A stretch of 64,000 bases of DNA. It comes from Mugil cephalus. Taxonomy: Eukaryota > Chordata > Actinopteri > Mugiliformes > Mugilidae. The stretch spans positions 2,715,001 to 2,779,000 of the forward strand of contig NC_061790.1 in assembly GCF_022458985.1 (NCBI RefSeq), given 5' to 3'. The notes beneath the pieces were generated by a model. It ran no database searches. It was not told the DNA's origin and saw nothing but the letters and a program-made list of their open reading frames with translations. The position numbers and the translations under genes are program-made. The first letter of the stretch is position 1; the number at the start of each line of letters is the position of its first letter. Positions 12,335-24,317 of the stretch are shown here, piece by piece.

Positions 12335-15300
12335 ATGTCTTCACTGGGAATAATCCTCATTTTTCTGCTTCAGTTTGAAGGTAAGTTACAGATTTATGTT
12401 TGCTTAACTTTTTATAACTTTTAACCCTTTAAAGCCTGAAGTATGGCTGGTTTTCCGTTTAAAACATGTGGTATTTGACTTACTGTAACTCACAGTGGTT
12501 TGCTCTACTGGCAAAATTCAAAGTAACTCTTAATTCCTTGATAGATCATGGAAAAGTTACATTTCACATGATATTTAATATAAAACTAATTCTACAGGTG
12601 TCCATTTCTTGGTGTGATTCTAGACTGTGACACAGTTTCCCTGTGTTCCTCTTTTTATTTTTTATTTTAGTCGGCAGAAAGAGACAGAGGCATCTAGTGG
12701 TGTTGAGCAGAAATGTCCCTTTTCAGATCAGCCACAACGTTATTGCTCTGCTACAAACCACCTGTTTTTAGAGCTGACATGTCATTATCTCTGAAGATCA
12801 GTAAACCTCATATCAGTAAATGATTTTTGGTCCTTTTCAAGATCAAAATTGTGGCTTTTCAATGCAAATGCAGTTTCTCTGCTTTCTCTTCCCCTCATTT
12901 CACTTTTTACTTCAGTCCACGTCTGGAAGCAGAAAATTAACATGAAATGACTGTTTCTTTGCTGCAGGTGTCAGAGGAGGACAAGTCTTTGTTTATTACA
13001 GGCCAGGAAGTGATGTCATTCTACCCTGTGACCATGTGTTCTCAACATGCTCCAACATTAACTGGCTTTACAACAGAGATGCATCTTCTAAAACTATAGT
13101 TGAAGTTGATAGTGGAAAAGTTAAGGTCTCAGCTCGAGCTTCCAGACTGAGTCTGTCCAGTAACTGCTCTCTGATCATCAACAACGTCACTGCTGAGGAT
13201 GCTGGTCTCTACACCTGTCGGCCTGGAAGAACCACTGACATGGATACATTTGTGTTTCTAAATATTTTGACTAGTGAGTATTTTAACATGAACGCATTCA
13301 GCTGGACACAACCTCATGTTCATTGGAAACCCTCCCTCAGCTGTGTATGAGTGGATGGTGACGATTAAACATCTGTCGTCATGGGGACAACTCTTTAATA
13401 TAAAACTAATTCTACAGGTGTCCATTTCTTGGTGTGATTCTAGACTGTGACACAGTTTCCCTGTGTTCCTCTTTTTATTTTTTATTTTAGTCGGCAGAAA
13501 GAGACAGAGGCATCTAGTGGTGTTGAGCAGAAATGTCCCTTTTCAGAGCAGCCACAACGTTATTGCTCTGCTACAAACCACCGGTTTTTAGAGCTGACAT
13601 GTCATTATCTCTGAAGATCAGTAAACCTCATATCAGTAAATGATTTTTGGTCCTTTTCAAGATCAAAATTGTGGCTTTTCAATGCAAATGCAGTTTCTCT
13701 GCTTTCTCTTCCCCTCATTTCACTTTTTACTTCAGTCCACGTCTGGAAGCAGAAAATTAACATGAAATGACTGTTTCTTTGTTGCAGGTGCCAGAGGAGG
13801 ACTTGTCTATGTTTATTACAGACCAGGAAGTGATGTCATTCTACCCTGTGACCATGTGTTCTCAACATGCTCCAACATTAACTGGCTTTACAACAGAGAT
13901 ACATCATCTGAAACTATAAGTGAAGTCGATAGTGGAAAAGTTAGGAAGGTCTCAGCTCGAGCTTCCAGACTGAGTCTGTCCAGTAACTGCTCTCTGATCA
14001 TCAACAACGTCGCTGCTGAGGATGCTGGTCGATACACCTGTCGGCCTGGAAGAACCACTGACATGGATACATTTGTGTCTCTAAATATTTTGACTAGTGA
14101 GTATTTTAACATGAACGCATTTAGCTGGACACAACCTCATGTTCATTGGAAACCCTCCCTCAGCTGTGTATGAGTGGATGGTGACGATTAAACATCTGTC
14201 GTCATGGGTAGAAGTCTTTAAAGTCCAGAACAAGCTGCAGTGTTTGGGACAGCATTGAACAATGAGGGACCCTCTCAGTGATGGACTCAGGTCGTACATG
14301 GATGTGCCTTGTTTTTATTTGGTTCAGTCCATCTTCATGTTTTAAATCCATTAAACTAATGTTTTTGTTAGACATCAAATCAAACTGGGACGACAACAAA
14401 AAATGGACAGGAACTTATTGGTGTCTTGTCATGAAGAAAATCTCTAAAGTTTTTTCTGCTGCAATAATTATCATCACTTTTCTTTCAGTCTCTCCATCTC
14501 CACCAGACGCTGATCCAAAGACGGATGGAAATGTCACATTAAAGTGCTCTCTGTTAAGATACGAAGTATCCCCTCGTTGTGAACTAAACAGCATCCGCTG
14601 GCTGAATGAGTCAGGAGCTGAGCTGGATGGAGCTCGGTTTGAGGTCGATGGACAGAAGAACTGTGTTTCTTATATGACTGTGAAGCATCAGAGTGGAGAC
14701 AACATCAGATACACCTGCCAGTTTGTTGACAGAGACAGTGTGAAGATAGAAGCTCACTACACTCCTGTCTTCTCAGGTAGGACACCAAGTACAAGCCAAT
14801 CTAGCCTCTTTCTCTAGTTTCCATAAACTCTCATCATTTGAACCATGTGCTGTCCTCAGACTCCACTCAGCGGTCTGCACTGGGCTACGTCATGCTGCTC
14901 CTGAAGATCATAGGACTGATCCTGTTCATTGTGATCACCGTTCTCATCATCAGAGACAAAGGTGAGGCAGTTCAGATAATAACCAACTGAACCGAAATCT
15001 GAAGTCTGGAAGTCAACCACATCTCTCTCTATCTCTCATTCTCTCTTTCCAGGAAGAAAGAAGTCACTGGAAGACAAGAATGTGAGTTAAACAAAACATT
15101 TTCACCACCCACATAATCACTACATCCCTGTAATGTGTCATTTGCCCCCTGGTACATGTATCCATGTCCTACAGTCAGTAGTTCCCAAAAGCCTGAAAAT
15201 ATATATTTAAGGAAACATTCAAGGATTAGTTAACTCGTTGTCTCTTCTCATGTCAACTTAAAAATGGTGACTTGTGTAAATATATTTATTATAAGTGGTG

Positions 15301-16598
15301 CACCACATTCCAAAAAAGTCTGTTTTGCATTATCAGAATAACTTCGTCTTTGAGCTCATCATCTGTTATAATTTCCTGATTCGGAGTCTAAAAGGCATAA
15401 ACGTTGAGCTGTTGCCTGGTTCTCATGATTGATAGCTCTGAAGCAGATGAAAGGCTTTGGTTTGTCATACGGATCACTTAGTGAGTGTGAGCTGCTTTGA
15501 GAGTTACAAGTGTTGTATCAGATTGCGCATTTTGTGAAGAATCGTTACTTAAAATAGATAAATTAGTTACGTAGTTGGACAGAAACACAACTAAATTTGC
15601 AAAGGCCAATAGAGTGTAGCGCGAGCGTAAGTCAACAAAAAGGTGGCAATGTGTACGGGGGTTGTGGTACATCGTAAAAGTGATGATCCTGCTTTAGTGG
15701 AGCAAAGGGTTCACTTCCCACTGATGGTTATAATCTATGTTAGATTTAATTTATGATATATGTATATGATTTATTTATAACATTTAAACCACAATATCAT
15801 GTTGTGTAGTCAAACAGGAATGTGTGTGGCAAATCAAGTCCCACACAAACGTGAAGCAATAAGACACATCTCAAATGTACTACATTTCATTGTCCACTAG
15901 ATGTCCTAACAGAGCAAACTGTGTCATTAAAGCTTCCAATAATGAACCTTTTTTTCAAATCACGTGTCAAGGCCTCAACAAAGTCTCTATTGGGCATCAC
16001 TACTGCTGGGTAAGGCTGGGAGGGACAGACAGAAACCAGCAGAGACAAACTGACAAAAGACAAAGGCAGAGGGAGGACTTTACATACTCACCAAACTAAA
16101 TGGAAAACAAGAAACAGGAGTTACAAATGAGGGAAGGAGCACCGAGCAATCACAATGTGCTGGAAGTAAAATTAGAAGATAGAAGCATCCAAGTATCATA
16201 ACACAATAAAAATGGGAGCATAAGAAACAGGGATGACAATATGCTGAATCTAAAGGCTCTGTAGTTTGGACCAGATGTCAAATTCCAGCACAAAACTGCT
16301 GTATTGATTTTAAATAGTTTACCAAGGTCCAACTTTGCAGTGGTGGCTACTGCACAGGACAGGAAGTCTTAGAGACATCTGCTAGCTGGATAACTGTTAA
16401 CCAGCCAATGGGCTGTTTCCCAGACTGGTCAGCAGCGTCCTGAACCCTTTAGTTGTCACCACAGAGGTTCCCTTGAAGCTCCTCTTAGCTTATTATGTGT
16501 TGTGTTGTGTTGTGTTGTGTTGTTCACAGGTTCATGATGACGATGCCATTGCTGATGATGCACCCGACTATGAAAATGCAGCTTCTGCACTGCACTGA
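12335..16598 (+). CDS. IGR2: Ig receptor with two tandem V exons, Lys in TM helix, acidic tail with Tyr
   Basis: Exons: 12335-12380 (leader MSSLGIILIFLLQFE), 12968-13273 (V1), 13788-14096 (V2), 14489-14776 (C2/I-type), 14860-14961 (stalk plus TM), 15053-15081 and 16530-16598 (tail). With both V exons the product is 382 aa; with one, about 280 aa. Both are phase-1 exons, so either form stays in frame. Each V has four cysteines, WLYNRD and EDAG(L/R)YTCRPG, with N-glycosylation sites NCS and NVT. The C2/I domain has four cysteines. The TM core VMLLLKIIGLILFIVITVLII carries a central Lys, as in ITAM-adaptor-coupled receptors. The tail holds DDDAIADDAPDYENA; YEN fits the YxN consensus of Grb2-type SH2 domains. 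Family name and ligand are unknown. The 3' half is nearly duplicated in IGR3. Confidence 0.78.
12575..14214 (+). repeat. 820-bp direct tandem duplication containing the IGR2 V exon
   Basis: Sequence from about 12575 to 13394 repeats at 13395-14214 with an 820-bp offset, including intron, V exon and donor. The left junctions share a short TTTAATATAAAAC stretch, suggesting a microhomology-type duplication. The few differences include an extra codon in V2 (KVRKVSA against KVKVSA). Confidence 0.85.
15082..16490. other. IGR2 intron 6
   Basis: No exon is recognised between the short GRKKSLEDKN exon and the last exon. The left part (to about 15425) and the region just before the last exon align with the corresponding IGR3 intron, whose middle is interrupted by insertions. 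Confidence 0.5.
16496..16524 (+). repeat. (TGTGT)n pentanucleotide at the splice acceptor of the IGR2 last exon
   Basis: TGTGT/TGTTG units run up to the TTCACAG acceptor at 16529, replacing a normal pyrimidine tract with a GT-rich one. IGR3 has the same arrangement at about 23601-23626 with fewer units. Confidence 0.8.
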
Positions 16599-16691
16599 AC
16601 CAGCTTCAGCTCATCATTTACCTTCTCTTCTGTCATGCACACTCAACCACACGCAATGTGTAGCCAATGCACCTTATACACATGCACCTAA

Positions 16692-16695
<4 letters not shown>

Positions 16696-16757
<62 letters not shown>

Positions 16758-16768
16758 ACACACACACC
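16696..16768. repeat. (CA)n microsatellite in IGR2 3' UTR
   Basis: A run of CA dinucleotides with one interruption. The IGR3 counterpart at 23796-23822 is much shorter. Confidence 0.95.
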
Positions 16769-17239
16769 TTTTGTGTTTTTATAGTTTATATATTTTAAAT
16801 ATTTACTACTATTGTAACATTATTTTCAAACCTGCATGTCTCTGTGTTTCTCATCCTCATCAAGCTGATGGAAATGTGACTTTCTCATAAAGACGACTAA
16901 AGTATCTGTCTTTCTATCAGTTTGTAATCATTGATAGAAATCCACCATAAGACGTCCGTCTTCAGCAAAATTTTAGATCTATAGATTTCAGTCACACACA
17001 TCACAAGTTGGTACTATATGTGCCATCACCACAAATGATGTGAAATGAGCCAAATTAAGGAAGTTAAGAGGCCAATAATGCTGTTTCATTGTGTCTTTCG
17101 TAGGTGTCAGGAAGGAGATTGTTTAATGGTGGTGTAAGCAGTGAGACTTCTGTTTTCCTGTGAATAAGTCATCTAGAGGCATAGCTATTTATATCTGAAC
17201 ACAGGTTTCTGCTTCGTAAATGTTTGATGTGCAAATATG

Positions 17240-17245
17240 AATAAA
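17240..17245 (+). terminator. IGR2 poly(A) signal
   Basis: AATAAA about 640 bp after the stop. It is conserved with its surroundings at 24312-24317 downstream of IGR3. Confidence 0.55.
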
Positions 17246-17800
17246 GCTGATGAATGGTGAGAATCTGTTGTGACTGGAAAGTCCTTTATTGAAGGTCCTT
17301 TTAACTACATTTAAAACACTTTATTTTCTCCTTCCAAGCCTCCTGTTTTAATGTGGTCAGCCTAAAATCCAGACTGAGCTACTGCAGAAATACGAATTGC
17401 ATCACGTTCTACCCAATGGAAGAAGACCTGGCTTCCTGTGTAGATATAAAAGGCTCACGCTAAGCTAATGAAAATGTACCTGGTGGTTTTGGTCCACTTA
17501 AGGCTCTTGTTGGAGGTCGGCAGCTTGATGGACCTTGTTTACGTTGTAACGGTCACGAGGACGTATGATTGGACAAAGACTGTTTGGGGGCGGGGTTTTG
17601 AGAAAGGTCAATCCTCCAACAAGTCAGAGCCATTTTGATGTAAACAGATTCAACTGTAACGCTTCTGACAATTGTCCTAAGAATTTAATTGGCCCGGCAG
17701 ATCTTTGCTGGAGCATGATCAGTTTTCAAAACGTGTGAAAATGGATCTTGCAACATGCTCTGCGGGGGGGTGGGGGGTAGTCATCTTTTCATCTTAAGTC

Positions 17801-17817
17801 GACCACAAAGAGGAACT
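17801..17817 (+). promoter_or_regulatory. RUNX-like + ETS-like motif pair, IGR3 promoter
   Basis: GACCACAAAGAGGAACT lies 74 bp before the IGR3 start codon and is identical at the same distance in IGR4. Confidence 0.4.
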
Positions 17818-17890
17818 AGTGTCATCGCCTACTGATCAGAACCGGAGTCAAGCCTCACAACAACCACCCGCTGACGGAGAATGACAGAGC

Positions 17891-20800
17891 ATGGCCTTCC
17901 TGGAAATGATATTAGTTTTATTTCTGCAGTTTGAAGGTAAAAATCTTTATTTCAAATATTTCTAAGAGACGATTTCAGATTTATTCAGCTGGAAGATAAA
18001 TGTGGGTAGTATTTAATTTTGGGGCTTAGTTTTAATGGTGAACTAAAGTTATTGCTGTAACTGTTACAAGCTGCTGAATTAAGTCATAAATGAAACTTTC
18101 GTATCTGTGGTTTCAAATGTTAAGGTTGGTGATTCAGTGATGCAGTACATATAGGTACTTATATTTGTTTACAGGGGGACAGTTTATCATTTTTGCTACA
18201 ATGTGTGTTCTTTACTTTGTTGCAGGTGTCAGAGGAGGAGAAGTCTTTGTTTATTACAGACCAGGAAGTGATGTCATGCTACCCTGTGACCATGTGTTGT
18301 CAACATGCTACAACATTAGCTGGTTTTACAACAGAGATATATCTAAAACTATAGGTGAAGTTGATAGTGGAAAAGTTAAGGTCTCAGCTCGAGCTTCCAG
18401 ACTGAGTCTGTCCAGTAACTGCTCTCTGGTCATCAACAACGTCGCTGCTGAGGATGCTGGTCTCTACACCTGTCGGCCTGGAAGAACCAATGACTTGGAT
18501 ACACGTGTGTATCTAAATATTTTGACTAGTGAGTATTTTGACTTGAACACATTCAGCTGGACACAACCTCATGTTCATTGGAAACCCTCCCTCAGCTGTG
18601 TATGAGTGGATGGTGAGGATTAAACATCTGTCGTCATGGGGACAAGTCTTTAAAGTCCAGAACAAGCTGCCGTGTTTGGGACAGCCTTGAACAATGAGGG
18701 ACCCTCTCAGTGATTTAGATGGACTCAGGTCGTACATGGATGTGCCTGTTTGTTCTGTCAAACATTTAGATTTCTTGATCACATTTGGTTCAGTCCATCT
18801 TCACATTTTAAATCCATTACACTAATGTTTTTGTTAGACGTCAAATCAAACTGGGACGACAACAAAGGATGGACAGGAATTTATTGGTGTGTTGTCATGA
18901 AGAAAATCTCTAAAGTTTTTCTGCTGCAATAATTATCATCACTTTTCTTTCAGTCTCTCCATCTCCAGCAGACGCTGATCCAAAGATGGATGGAAATGTC
19001 ACATTAAAGTGCTCTCTGTTAAGATACGGAGGATTACCTCGTTGTCAACTAAACAGCATCCGCTGGCTGAATGAGTCAGGAGCTGAGCTGGATGGAGCTC
19101 GGTTTGAGGTCGATGGACAGAAGAACTGTGTTTCTTATCTGACTGTGAAGCATCAGAGTGGAGACAACAGCGGATACACTTGCCAGTTTGTTGACAGAGG
19201 CAGTGTGAAGATAGAAGCTCACTACACTCCTGTCTTCTTAGGTAGGACACCAAGTACAAGCCAATCTAGCCTCTTTCTCTAGTTTCCATAAACCGCTTCA
19301 CTCACAGCAAAGAAGAGGATCTGTGACAATTAAATATAACTCTTAATTCCTTGATAGATCATAAACGTTACATTTCACATGATATTTGCTATAAAAGTAA
19401 TTCAGTTTCTCATGGAGAGATGTCCATCTACTGGTGTGACTCTTTGTGTTCCTCTTTTTATTGAGTCTGTAGAAAGAGGCAGAGGCATCAAGTGGTGTTG
19501 AGTAAAAAGTCTGTCATGATTCTGTCTTTGTCTTGTTCTGTGATGTTTTGAGTTTCCTGTTTTATTTTGTTAACTTCCCTGGTTTCCTGTTTTGCGTTAC
19601 TCCCAGTATATGTAGCCCTGCCTTCGCCTTTGTTCTCTGTTGTGTTGTTTAAAACTCTATCATCCTCCTATGTTTTAGTCATTTTGTCATCCTTCTATCT
19701 TTGTAGCTTTTTCCTTTCTCGTTTTGGAAATACCTGCCACCTCTGCAGCGCCTTTTGTTTTCATTAAATGCTTTTTATTTCAACTCCTGCTGTCCTGCTC
19801 TTGGGTCCAACCATAAAACCTACTATTCCTGACAAAATGTCCCTTTTCAGATCAGCCACAACCACAACGTTATTGTTGGATATCTGCTACAAACCACCAC
19901 TTAAACTTTCTGAAACTTAATGATCCAGTATTACAAGGTGGAAAACTTACAGACACTTTCAACGTTTTTTTGTTCTATTTGAAGATTCCAGTTGTGGTGT
20001 TAGAGAGTTGTGTGACGACCCATTTCTCTGCTTTCTCTTCCCCTCATTTCACTTTTTACTTCAGTCCACGTCTGTTAATTTAATGTGAACTGATTTAACT
20101 TGGAAGCAGAAAATTAACATGAAATGACTGTTTCTTTGTTGCAGGTGCCGGAGGAGGACTTGTCTATGTTTATTACAGACCAGGAAGTGATGTCATTCTA
20201 CCCTGTGACCATGTGTCCTCAACATGCTCCAACATTAACTGGCTTTACAACAGAGATGCATCTTCTAAAACTATAAGTGAAGTTGATAGTGGAAAAGTTA
20301 AGGTCTCAGCTCGAGCTTCCAGACTGAGTCTGTCCAGTAACTGCTCTCTGATCATCAACAACGTCACTGCTGAGGATGCTGGTCGATACACCTGTCGGCC
20401 TGGAAGAACCATTGACTTGGATACACGTGTGTCTCTAAATATTTTGACTAGTGAGTATTTTAACATGAACGCATTCAGCTGGACACAACCTCATGTTCAT
20501 TGGAAACCCTCCCTCAGCTGTGTATGAGTGGATGGTGAGGATTAAACATCTGTCGTCATGGGGACAAGTCTTTAAAGTCCAGAACAAGCTGCCGTGTTTG
20601 GGACAGCATTGAACAATGAGGGACCCTCTCAGTGATTTAGATGGACTCAGGTCGTACATGGATGTGCCTGTTTGTTCTGTCAAACATTTAGATTTCTTGA
20701 TCACATTTTGTTCAGTCCACCTTCACATTTTAAATCCATTAAACTAATGTTTTTGTTAGACATCAAATCAAACTGGGACGACAACAAAAGATGGACAGGA

Positions 20801-23701
20801 ACTTATTGGTGTCTTGTCATGAAGAAAATCTCTAAAGTTTTTCTGCTGCAATAATTATCATCACTTTTCTTTCAGTCTCTCCATCTCCAGCAGACGCTGA
20901 TCCAAAGACGGATGGGAATGTCACATTAAAGTGCTCTCTGTCAAGATACGAAGGATCCCCTCGTTGTCAACTAAACAGCATCCGCTGGCTGAATGAGTCA
21001 GGAGCTGAGCTGGATGGAGCTCGGTTTGAGGTCGATGGACAGAAGAACTGTGTTTCTTATATGACTGTGAAGCGTCAGAGTGGAGACAACAGCAGATACA
21101 CCTGCCAGTTTGTTGACAGAGACAGTGTGAAGATAGAAGCTCACCACACTCCTGTCTTCTCAGGTAGGACACCAAGTACAAGCCAATCTAGCCTCTTTCT
21201 CTAGTTTCCATAAACTCTCATCATTTGAACCATGTCCTTTCCACAGATGTCCCAGACTCCTCAGACTCCACTCACCGGTCTGCACTGGGCTACGTCATGC
21301 TGCTCCTGAAGATCATAGGACTGATCCTGTTCATTGTGATCACCGTTCTCATCATCAGAGGCAAAGGTGAGGCAGTTCAGATAATAACCAACTGAACCGA
21401 AATCTGAAGTCTGGAAGTCAACCACATCTCTCTCTCTCTCACTCTCTTTCCAGGAAGAAAGAAGTCACTGGAAGACAAGAATGTGAGTTAAACAAAACAT
21501 TTTCACCACCCACATAATCACTACATCCCTGTAATGTGTAATTTTCCCCCTGGTACATGTATCCATGTCCTACAGTCAGTGGTTCCCAAAAGCCTGAAAA
21601 TATATATTTAAGGAAACATTCAAGGATTAGTTAACTTGTTGTCTCTTCTCACTTCAATTTAAAAAGGGTCACTTGTATATATATTTATCATAAGTGGTGC
21701 ATCAAACATGGTGGTGCACCACATTCCAAAAAATCCTTCAGTCTGTTTTGCATAATCAGAATAACTTCCTCTTTGAGCTCATCATCCGTCATAATTTCCT
21801 GATTCGGAATCTTAAAAGCAAAAACGTTGAGCTGTTGCCTGGTTCTCATGATGTGTCCTTACTGACTTAGGCCTTAGGCCAAAGGCACATAGTCCATCCA
21901 TGAAGCTCCTCCATTCACTCCGGTCTTGGGCCCTTCACTTCAAGTGTTGCCAGGACAACCCTTCTTCCTTCATCTCCTGCTTTGTGGTTCTTCTCCAGGT
22001 GGTTCTGGGTCTGCCTCTCTTTCTCTGTCCCTGTGGGTTCCACGTCAGCACCTGTTTTATGATTGAGTTCTTTCTTCTGAGTGTGTGGCTCATTGACTTC
22101 CATTGCCTCCTCTAGATTTGAATTTCTATTGAGTCTTGTTTGGTGAGTTCTCACAGGTTGGGGTTTGTGATGTTACTGAGTCAGTATATTCTCAGGAGGC
22201 ACCATTTAATGAAGGTCTGCAGCTTACTGAGTACGGTGATGGTGGTTTTCGAAGATTTGTAGCTTGGTCCTGAGTGGCAGGTTCTTTGCCTTCCAGATAT
22301 TGCTTAGCATGTTCAGTGTTGTCCTTGCCTTTCCAATCCTGGCCCGGACATCGTCGACACAAATGATGCTCGTGAGGTATGAAGCTGTTTACATCCTCTC
22401 ATGGGTTCCGGTCCAGGATTATTGGTGTGTTGTTCTTGCTGCTGATACACGTTACTTTGGATTTGATGAGTTTAATTTGAGGCCGAGAGCAGAGCAGCAG
22501 TTTTCTCCCATTTTCCTGATTTTCCCTGCATCTGTATGTATGAGCCAGTAGCACCAGGTCATCATCGAAATCCAGATCTTCCAGCTGCTCTGCCAAGTTC
22601 CACTGTATGACGGTTCATCTGTTGCTCTTTGTTTCTTTCACCATCCAGGCTATGCAGAGGAGGAAAAGAAAGTGTGAGAACAGGCCACATACCAGTCAGG
22701 ACCTCAAAAGCTTCTCGTATACATCCTTCATGAAGGACTTGTCCTCTCATCCCTTGGTTCACATGATGGCGCCCTGTTTATTTATCTCTATACGCGTCTT
22801 AAAGATGCTGATATATGACCTGAACAGATATCTGGATGTGGGTTACGTTTCAACAAAGTGTGCGAATCAAATGCAAGACGCTAAACAAAATAAGAGTTCA
22901 GGTTTAGCAACGCGATGTCAGGATGGGTGGGGGCTGAGTTACGGATCCAGGTGCAGGACAATAAGGAAGAGGAAGGGAATCTAGGGAAAAGGGGAGTTTA
23001 ATGAAAACGAACAAAACGTGATGCATTGAGGCAGGGAGTTCCACAAAATACAAAAATACAAAAAAAAGAATCATGACATGGCATGGAGACAAAATCATGG
23101 AGACAAGGACTGTGGCGTAGAGACAACATTAACGACGCAACAAGGAACAAAGCGAAGGTAGGGCTATAAAAACACAAGAAGGCTCCGGGATGACAAGACA
23201 CAGGTGAAACTCATGAGGCCAATCAAACCAATAAGCAATCAACTGACATAAGGAAACACAACTGACGGGAAATCTAAAACTTAACAAAATAAAACAGGAA
23301 ACACGACATGGCACAGACAGACATGACACGAGGAGATACCACAGACAGGAAACTAAGAGACTTGTTAAAATAAAACAGGAAACTGTAAAACGTGATCACA
23401 AAATAAAAGACAGACACAGAGCCTTGACACATAAACAGGCACCATGTAATAGTATTTAGTCCACAAATAACCAGGGAAGATATCACCCTGGGAAGGACAG
23501 ACAGAAATCAGCAGAGACAAACTGTGGTTAAGGTTCTTAATTTGGTTTGATTGGTGTTGACCAATCAAACTAGTAGATAGAAGCATCCATCACATGCTTA
23601 TTGTGTGTTGTGTTGTGTTGTGTTGTTCACAGGTTCATGATGACGATGCCATTGCTGATGATGCACCCGACTATGAAAATGCAGCTTCTGCACCGCACTG
23701 A
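17891..23701 (+). CDS. IGR3: four-Ig-domain (V-C2-V-C2) receptor, Lys in TM helix; chimeric build
   Basis: Exons: 17891-17936 (leader [15 protein letters not shown]), 18226-18528 (V), 18954-19241 (C2/I-type), 20145-20450 (V), 20876-21163 (C2/I-type), 21247-21366 (stalk plus TM), 21454-21482 and 23633-23701 (tail). They total 482 aa in one continuous frame. Promoter, leader and first V-C2 pair match IGR4; the second V-C2 pair, TM, tail and 3' UTR match IGR2. The simplest reading is two neighbouring genes joined by loss of the first gene's TM/tail and the second gene's leader. The TM has the same Lys as IGR2, and the tail the same DYENA motif. An upstream in-frame acceptor at 18174 would lengthen the leader by 17 aa. 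Alternatively the locus may be two transcription units, but no second leader exon is visible between 19242 and 20144. Confidence 0.72.
19510..19833 (+). mobile_element. solo-LTR-like fossil in an IGR3 intron
   Basis: A roughly 325-bp insert with TGTCA...TGACA ends interrupts intron sequence that is continuous in IGR2. It contains a TTTTCATTAAA stretch near its right end. A related element lies in opposite orientation at 22916-23429. No internal coding part is present; it is an old, non-coding remnant. Confidence 0.5.
21856..22630 (-). mobile_element. LINE reverse-transcriptase fragment in IGR3 intron 7
   Basis: Read on the minus strand, about 22550-22600 encodes QLEDLDFDDDLVLLAHTY, the catalytic FADD-box region of a non-LTR reverse transcriptase (here DDD), followed by a KLIKSKVT-type segment and SKNNTPI. 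Farther on, 21890-22030 gives TWRR...RSEWRSF, typical of the ORF2 C-terminus. It is 5'-truncated with several breaks. The clade is uncertain (I/Nimb- or RTE-like). Confidence 0.65.
22916..23429 (-). mobile_element. LTR-like fossil, reverse orientation, IGR3 intron 7
   Basis: Ends are TGTCA...TGACA when read on the minus strand, with internal text related to 19510-19833 (TTTCCTGTTTTATTTTGTTAA, TTTTCATTAAA). It is non-coding and old. Confidence 0.45.
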
Positions 23702-23795
23702 ACCAGCTTCAGCTCATCATTTACTTTCTCTTCTGTCATGCACACTCAACCACATACAATGTGTAGCCAATGCACCTTATACACATGCACCTAAT

Positions 23796-23822
23796 CACAC
23801 ACACACACACACACACACACAC
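23796..23822. repeat. (CA)n microsatellite in IGR3 3' UTR
   Basis: Short CA run homologous to the longer one after IGR2. Confidence 0.9.
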
Positions 23823-24311
23823 CTTTTGTGTTTTTATAGTTTATATATTTTATATATTTACTACTATTGTAACATTCTTTTTCAAACCTGCATGTCCCTG
23901 TGTTTCTCATCCTCATCAAGCTGATGGAAATGTGACTTTCTCATAAAGATGACTACAGTATCTGTCTTTCTATCTTTCTATCAGTTTGTAATCATTGATA
24001 GAAATCTACCATAAGACATCCGTCTTCAGTAAAATTTTAGATCTATAGATTTCAGTCACACATCACAGTTGTTTACAAGTTGGTACTATTTGTGCCATCA
24101 CCACATATTATTTGAAATGAGCCAAATTAAGGAAGTTAAGAGGCCAATAATGCTGTTTCATTGTGTCTTTCGTAGGTGTCAGGAAGGAGATTGTTTAACG
24201 GTGGTGTAAGCAGTGAGACTTCTGTTTTCCCATGAATAAGTCATCTAGAGGCATAGCTATTTATATCTGGACACAGGTTTCTGCTTTGTAAATGTTTGAT
24301 GTGCAAATATG

Positions 24312-24317
24312 AATAAA
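24312..24317 (+). terminator. IGR3 poly(A) signal
   Basis: AATAAA in the same context as 17240-17245 downstream of IGR2. Confidence 0.55.

Noticed and set aside
13036-13350. V exon reading on into SEYFNMNAFSWTQPH
   Set aside because: This is the intron after the GTGAGT donor; the sequence is similar in all copies because of duplication, and the donor is consensus everywhere.
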